Shown here piece after piece: positions 59,636 to 64,000 of a stretch of 64,000 bases of DNA. The notes beneath the pieces are model-generated. The model searched no databases. It was not told the DNA's origin and worked only from the letters and a program-made list of their open reading frames with translations. The translations under genes were made by a program, and so were the position numbers. Every line of letters begins with the position of its first letter. Within the stretch, counting starts at the first letter, position 1. The stretch is from UBA4782 sp034429195 (GTDB lineage Bacteria > Chloroflexota > Anaerolineae > Anaerolineales > Anaerolineaceae): contig DAOUGQ010000018.1 of NCBI GenBank assembly GCA_034429195.1, positions 186,001 through 250,000 on the forward strand, written 5' to 3'.

Positions 59636-61936
59636 TCAAGATAAATTTTTCGACACTTCTTGATGGGCGGCTATCCATGCCTGCCCCAATGAAATTCCAC
59701 CATCATTCGTAGGAACCTTATGGTTTGTGAAAACCGTGAAGCCATCCGTTTCTAGTGCAGAAATAGTTTTTCTGAAGAGGAAACTATTTTGCCAGACGCC
59801 ACCGCTCAGAACGATCGTATGGATACCTTGCTCTAATCGGATCGCTTTAGAAATCTCTCGTGTGGCCTGAACAATGCTATTATGAAATCTGGCAGAAATC
59901 ACGCTTTGGTTGATGCCAGATAAAAGATCTTCCAGCACTGACTTGACCAGACTATTCACATCCCAGATGCCATTATTATGTGGTAATGGATAATACACAT
60001 CTTCTTCTGTATTGGCTATCGTTTCTAATAGAATTGCAGCTTGACCTTCATAATTTACTTCTTCTTTGATTCCGATCAGTGCTGAGACAGCATCAAAAAG
60101 GCGACCCATGCTGGATGTGAGTGGGGTATTCAAATTATGCTCTAATTGAGCTAACAAGGTATTTTTATCTTCTATAGTTGTCGACAAATAAGGAGGGAGA
60201 TCAGGAAGCCAATCCAGTCCAGCTTTCCATAGATAAGCCAATGCAATCCTTGAGGGGTGAAGGATTCCAGCATCTCCACCCGGTAAAGGATTGTATGCCA
60301 GATGAGTATGGCGGGTGAAGCTAAAACAATCACCAATCAAGACTTCGCCACCCCAAATTGCTCCGTCGGTGCCATAGCCAGTACCGTCAAAGCAAAATCC
60401 AATCACAGGTTCATCTTCGGGGAGATGATTTTCTGCCATCACTGAAACCATGTGAGCGTAGTGGTGCTGTACCTGAAGAATTGGCAGCTCATGCTCGCAA
60501 GCAAATTGATTTGCATAACGGGTGCTCAGATAATCAGGATGTAGATCACAAACTACTGCTTCTGGTGTGATGCGGAATAAGTTTTGATAGTGTTTAATCC
60601 CATCTCGAAAAGAACGATAAGTTTCATAATTTTCAAGATCACCTATATGGTGGCTGATAAAGGCATACTTTTCACGAGTAAGGCAGTATGTATTTTTAAG
60701 TAATGCTCCTGTTGCCAGGATCTGTGGAATAGATTTTGATAGAGTTATTGCGTCGGGTGCATAGCCCCGCGAACGTCTGATGGGGTAAATTGCATTCCTC
60801 TCTTCTTTAACAACAGAATCATCCACCCGCATATGGATGGGACGGTTATGATTGAGGAAGGCATCTGCGATGGGTTGCAAGCGAGAGAAACCATCTTCAT
60901 CCTGGTATGCAATAGGTTCTTCACTCATATTTCCACTGGTCATGACAAATAGATCAGGAAAACCTTCTTCTGGCTCTAATAACAGGTAATGCAAGGGGGT
61001 ATAGGGCAACATGATTCCCAGTGTATTTAATCCTGGTGCAACTGAAGGAGCGATAGTAATGTTATTTTTGGTGCGTAAAAGAACAACAGGTCTTTGCCTG
61101 CTTTCAAGGAGTTCTTTTTCTACGGGTGAAACCTCGCAGATTGAAGAAACTATTTTAGAATTGAATGCCATAAGGGCAAAAGGTTTATCACTCCGTTTTT
61201 TGCGTTTGCGCATAGACATGACCGAGTCTTCGTTACTTGCATCACATGCCAGGTGATAACCGCCTAATCCCTTTACAGCAATGATTTTCCCTTCTTTCAA
61301 CCATTTTCTTGCCAATTGAAGTGCATCCTCTTTGATCGCAATCTCTTTGCCCTTTACTACGAATGATAGATGTGGACCACATTTTGAACAGGCAGTAGGT
61401 TGAGCGTGGAATCGTCTATCAAGTGGATCTCTATACTCTGATTCGCATTCAGGACACAAAGAAAAAGCTTTCATGGTCGTCTTAGGCCGATCATAAGGAA
61501 TGTCTTCAATGATCGTGAAACGTGGACCACAATTTGTACAGTTAATAAATGGATATCGATAACGCCGATTTGTTGGATCGAATAATTCTTGTAGACAATC
61601 AGGGCATGTACAAATATCGGGTGATATGGGAATAAAATCACCGGGTTTTGGTTGACTGGTGATTATTTGGAAATCTGTATAGTTATTAGGCGAAATTTCA
61701 ACAATATGAAGGCTATCTATTCGTGCTAAAGGGGGTAAACGATGCTGTAAAGCATCAAGAAGTGCATCTACTGCTCCAGGTGTGCCGTTCACTTCTATTT
61801 CTACACCTGCTGATGAATTCCTTACCCATCCAAAGAGGTGATTACTGACCGCCTGTTCATAGACAAAGGGTCGAAAGCCAACACCCTGTACTATTCCGCG
61901 TATGTAAATTTTTCGTGCAATTTTATTAGACAGCAT
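59636..61936 (-). CDS. hypF: Carbamoyltransferase HypF
   Basis: The 766-residue protein makes the carbamoyl group from carbamoyl phosphate for HypE. It has the acylphosphatase-like domain (IRGIVQGVGFRPFVYEQA, residues 11-29), two CxxC zinc fingers (CPDCLQELFDP, then CTNCGPR, and CPECESEYRDPLDRRFHAQPTAC, CSKCGPH), the YrdC domain (KGLGGYHLACDA, then KRSDKPFALM) and the Kae1-like C-terminal domain with HHYAHM and SGGVWQNSFL. Full length. Confidence 0.97.
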   Translation of the reverse strand: MLSNKIARKIYIRGIVQGVGFRPFVYEQAVSNHLFGWVRNSSAGVEIEVNGTPGAVDALLDALQHRLPPLARIDSLHIVEISPNNYTDFQIITSQPKPGDFIPISPDICTCPDCLQELFDPTNRRYRYPFINCTNCGPRFTIIEDIPYDRPKTTMKAFSLCPECESEYRDPLDRRFHAQPTACSKCGPHLSFVVKGKEIAIKEDALQLARKWLKEGKIIAVKGLGGYHLACDASNEDSVMSMRKRKKRSDKPFALMAFNSKIVSSICEVSPVEKELLESRQRPVVLLRTKNNITIAPSVAPGLNTLGIMLPYTPLHYLLLEPEEGFPDLFVMTSGNMSEEPIAYQDEDGFSRLQPIADAFLNHNRPIHMRVDDSVVKEERNAIYPIRRSRGYAPDAITLSKSIPQILATGALLKNTYCLTREKYAFISHHIGDLENYETYRSFRDGIKHYQNLFRITPEAVVCDLHPDYLSTRYANQFACEHELPILQVQHHYAHMVSVMAENHLPEDEPVIGFCFDGTGYGTDGAIWGGEVLIGDCFSFTRHTHLAYNPLPGGDAGILHPSRIALAYLWKAGLDWLPDLPPYLSTTIEDKNTLLAQLEHNLNTPLTSSMGRLFDAVSALIGIKEEVNYEGQAAILLETIANTEEDVYYPLPHNNGIWDVNSLVKSVLEDLLSGINQSVISARFHNSIVQATREISKAIRLEQGIHTIVLSGGVWQNSFLFRKTISALETDGFTVFTNHKVPTNDGGISLGQAWIAAHQEVSKNLS

Positions 61937-62022
61937 TTTTATCGGTATCCAAATTGAATGGATAATAAACCTGTAGTTCTAAAGATCAACAGGTTATTAT
62001 ACCAAAATAGTCCGAATTATGG

Positions 62023-62523
62023 TTATTCCTGTGTGGTAGGAAGGGTTTTTGATGGTTGGTGTACAATGATATCAAATAATTCCAGACGATTGGTCAGCAA
62101 CCGGCTGGCTATTACATTAGCAATCCTGCGCATTACAACATAGCCCAGTTGAGAATTTTCATCGCAAGCATTGATCAATTCATCTGCATCAAAACACACC
62201 ATATGACAGGCTGTTATAGCCCGCGCAGTTGCTGTTCGTTGCCTAACAACGGGTGTCATACAAGACCAACCAATAATATCCAACGGTTCTGCCTGATAAA
62301 TGCTCACAGTACCCCGAGTGGGTACGAAAGTCTCCAGGTCAAGTTGCCCTTCCAAAAGAATATAAAGCACATCTGTTCTTGAGCCTTCTTCAAATAATAC
62401 TGCGCCAGCAGGAATATCACAATAACGAGCAATGGTAGATAGTGCTTCAAGCTGGTCTTGTGGCAAGTCATAAAACCAGGGAATACTTTTTAATGTCATC
62501 GCAAGGTCATTGTTGATATTCAT
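62023..62523 (-). CDS. Cyclic-nucleotide-binding (Crp-like) domain protein without DNA-binding domain
   Basis: The 166-residue protein is a lone CAP-family effector domain: FYDLPQDQLEALSTIARYCDIPAGAVLFEEGSRTDVLYILLEGQLDLE is typical, then PLDIIGWSCMTPVV stands where the phosphate cassette should be. The cassette Arg-Ser/Thr-Ala pattern appears only loosely as RTATARAIT. A C-terminal helix-turn-helix is absent, so it is not a simple Crp/Fnr regulator. It lies between hypF and the hydrogenase protease. Similar lone domains near hydrogenases may be a structural or sensory partner, but the ligand is unknown. Confidence 0.85.
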   Translation of the reverse strand: MNINNDLAMTLKSIPWFYDLPQDQLEALSTIARYCDIPAGAVLFEEGSRTDVLYILLEGQLDLETFVPTRGTVSIYQAEPLDIIGWSCMTPVVRQRTATARAITACHMVCFDADELINACDENSQLGYVVMRRIANVIASRLLTNRLELFDIIVHQPSKTLPTTQE

Positions 62524-62660
62524 AGATTGCTTCCATAAGGCAAGGTCGAGGGATCAGAACTTACAAGGGATATTTCCCATAATTCCTTTTCACAAATGTA
62601 CTCTTTGTTGTAAAAGTGGTCAATTAACGAATGTAATAAAAATATCCTTGAATAATTTTA

Positions 62661-63152
62661 TTATTTTGATAATATGTCTACCCAATCGATAATTTTCGCA
62701 GCTGCATTTTCTGATAATTGACGTGTAACGGGTGAAAGATCATGTGAAAATTGAAAAGAATACCCACGAACTGAGACGAGCAGAGCCACTGGAGTCTTTT
62801 TATACAAAGTTTGTGTTATGCTCAAGCAAGTTTCAGGTGTCATGTGATGTGTGAAAGGATTCTGCTGGAAACCAGGTTCTAACTGCTTGATATTAATATC
62901 TTCTGGTACAGCACCAGTATGGGCATCAACAAAACATACAGCATCGTAATTAGCAATTATGTCTGCCATTTCTGGCGTCAGTTGCAATGCTGAGTACAAA
63001 TCTATTGATCTCTCTTCTGGATAGAAGCCATCAAGATAATTTTCAGGCACCTGAATGCCATAATGAACCGCAAGAAGTTGGAGTATATGCCAGGCTACAC
63101 CGTCATCTTCTCTGTCAGGATTTCCATACCCAATGATTAAAATATTTGGCAT
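62661..63152 (-). CDS. [NiFe]-hydrogenase maturation protease
   Basis: The 163-residue HyaD/HycI-family endopeptidase cuts the C-terminal tail of the large subunit after Ni insertion. IIGYGNPDREDDGVAWHIL contains the Glu/Asp that senses Ni, VCFVDAHTGAVPE the second Asp, and FTHHMTPETCL the His region. The neighbouring large subunit still ends in the tail this enzyme would remove. It lies 72 bases after that gene. Confidence 0.93.
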   Translation of the reverse strand: MPNILIIGYGNPDREDDGVAWHILQLLAVHYGIQVPENYLDGFYPEERSIDLYSALQLTPEMADIIANYDAVCFVDAHTGAVPEDINIKQLEPGFQQNPFTHHMTPETCLSITQTLYKKTPVALLVSVRGYSFQFSHDLSPVTRQLSENAAAKIIDWVDILSK

Positions 63153-63170
63153 AGTGAATATCTATAAGTG

Positions 63171-63204
63171 CAGGGGTTTTGACTCGATTGAATCAAAACC
63201 CCTG
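63171..63204. repeat. Hairpin between the hydrogenase large subunit and protease genes
   Basis: A 12-bp perfect stem CAGGGGTTTTGA (63171-63182) / TCAAAACCCCTG (63193-63204) with a 10-base loop, plus one outer G-C pair. No T-run follows on the minus strand, so it is more likely an RNA-stabilising or processing element than a strong terminator. Confidence 0.65.
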
Positions 63205-63224
63205 CGTAGTAATGAATGAATTTT

Positions 63225-64000
63225 TCAGTTACTGCGTTTTACCGTTTGCACTAAATCGCCGGATGCATCAAATACATCAACTTCAATTGGCATTTGACCT
63301 ACTGCATGTGTTGAGCAGGAAAGACATGGGTCATATGCACGTATTGCGGCTTCAATTCGATTAAGCATGCCCTCGGTTACTGGACCATCAATATAGGTTT
63401 TTGCAACACTGTCGACAGCATTGCTCATTGCCCAGTTATTGTGACCAGTTGCAACAATAAGGTTGACTTTTTCCAATTGACCATTGGCATTAGCCCAATA
63501 ATGGTGGAATAGTGTTCCACGAGGAGCTTCAATGACACCAACACCTTCGCCTTTGAATTCCTGGCGGGTGTTAATAATATCGGTAGAAAGAATGTCTGGA
63601 TCGTCGCACAAAATTCGGATGCGCTCGAGGGCGAACAGGCATTCGATCATGCGAGCCAGGTGATAATATAGTGTATTTTCAACTGGTTTTCCATCATTGA
63701 TCGATTTCCAGAATTTCATTTCTTCACCAGCAAGAGGTGTTTCAATTGTATCTGAAGCATTAAGGCGACCTAAAGGACCAACACGGTAGACACCATCTGG
63801 CCATCCCATCTTCTTATAATAGGGGAATTTTAGGTATGACCAGCTTTCGACGTGCTCTGCGATGACATTCAGGTAATTCTTGCCATCGAAGTGTTCCAAC
63901 TGTTTACCATCAGCTCCGATCAATCGAATTTTTCCGTCGTAAAGCTCAAGGCCATTCTTAGGAGTGACAAGTCCGAAATAACCGGTTTTGAAAACAGCGA
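63225..64000 (-). CDS. [NiFe]-hydrogenase large subunit, C-terminal part (runs off the right edge)
   Basis: The reading frame is open from the window edge to the stop at 63225, giving about 258 residues of the C-terminal part. The open frame at 64000 shows the start lies beyond the edge, so the TTG at 63923 is not the start. The second Ni-binding motif DPCLSCSTHA is present with two Cys, both normal Cys codons, followed by a tail of about 26 residues that the protease should remove after His. The tail and motif look like cytoplasmic group 3 (HoxH/MvhA-like) enzymes. HFDGKNYLNVIAEHVESWSYLKFPYYKKMGWPDGVYRVGPLGRLN-type sequence fits. Direction of H2 turnover cannot be read from it. Confidence 0.92.
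   Translation of the reverse strand, partial: AVFKTGYFGLVTPKNGLELYDGKIRLIGADGKQLEHFDGKNYLNVIAEHVESWSYLKFPYYKKMGWPDGVYRVGPLGRLNASDTIETPLAGEEMKFWKSINDGKPVENTLYYHLARMIECLFALERIRILCDDPDILSTDIINTRQEFKGEGVGVIEAPRGTLFHHYWANANGQLEKVNLIVATGHNNWAMSNAVDSVAKTYIDGPVTEGMLNRIEAAIRAYDPCLSCSTHAVGQMPIEVDVFDASGDLVQTVKRSN

Noticed and set aside
63225..63923. Hydrogenase gene starting at TTG 63923
   Set aside because: The same frame is open to the window edge with conserved-looking sequence (FKTGYFGLVTPKNG), so this is an internal codon of a truncated gene.
63225..64000. Selenocysteine in the hydrogenase large subunit
   Set aside because: The C-terminal motif DPCLSC has ordinary Cys codons and no in-frame TGA before the stop at 63225.

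Overview
The window looks like chromosomal DNA of an anaerobic or microaerophilic member of the Chloroflexota, most likely class Anaerolineae. This is inferred from gene content and was not tested by any search. Supporting signs are a Flp/Tad pilus locus with no outer-membrane secretin (a one-membrane envelope), a polyphosphate-type glucokinase, a lipoprotein serpin, type 2 isopentenyl-diphosphate isomerase, a SUF operon with SufR, and a [NiFe]-hydrogenase with its maturation genes. Coding density is high, base composition is AT-leaning and genes sit in tight operons. No rRNA, tRNA, CRISPR array, transposase or prophage was seen.

Layout. 1-8191 (minus): a tightly coupled DNA-processing operon of DEDDh exonuclease, AddB-like ATPase, UvrD helicase, Cas4/AddB-type Fe-S nuclease and RecJ, then the start of a Gfo/Idh/MocA oxidoreductase cut by the left edge. 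8250-13104: a LamG-like lipoprotein, a baseplate-J-like membrane protein, ruvX, mltG and ppgK. 13083-22727: ferredoxin, superoxide dismutase, EamA exporter, malQ-glgA (glycogen and maltodextrin), an MTA/SAH deaminase fused to a CYTH domain, cinA, yraN and miaA. 22781-34603 (minus): ftsH, a HAD-DinB fusion, a Cys-rich protein, efp, hpf, comF, and the Tad pilus genes tadC, tadB, tadA, tadZ, cpaB and flp. 34807-42685: a two-gene SPFH unit, sucCD, acyl carrier protein, fni, polyprenyl synthase, folE and a DegV protein. 42775-45107: corA, a peroxiredoxin read through an in-frame UGA (selenocysteine) and an SCP2 protein. 45108-52125: sufT-like and sufR facing sufC-sufB-sufD-unknown-sufS-sufU-Rieske. 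52200-54201: serpin and a gene-poor stretch of about 720 bases. 54202-64000 (minus): hydrogenase large subunit (cut by the right edge), its protease, a cyclic-nucleotide-binding protein, hypF, hypC, hypD, a lactate permease, hypE, a methyltransferase and a PIG-L deacetylase.

How the parts fit. The SUF genes supply Fe-S clusters for the ferredoxin, nuclease and hydrogenase-linked proteins. HypC, D, E and F build the Fe(CN)2CO part of the [NiFe] site, and the protease trims the large subunit. HypA and HypB are not in the window. The lactate permease inside the hyp run suggests, as inference, that lactate oxidation and H2 metabolism are expressed together. Superoxide dismutase and the selenoperoxiredoxin indicate defence against oxygen.

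Best leads are the UGA-recoded peroxiredoxin with a hairpin at the right distance, the split AddAB-like operon, the MTA/SAH deaminase-CYTH and HAD-DinB fusions, the SPFH-excisionase-HTH protein with its conserved partner, and the symmetric divergent suf promoter region.
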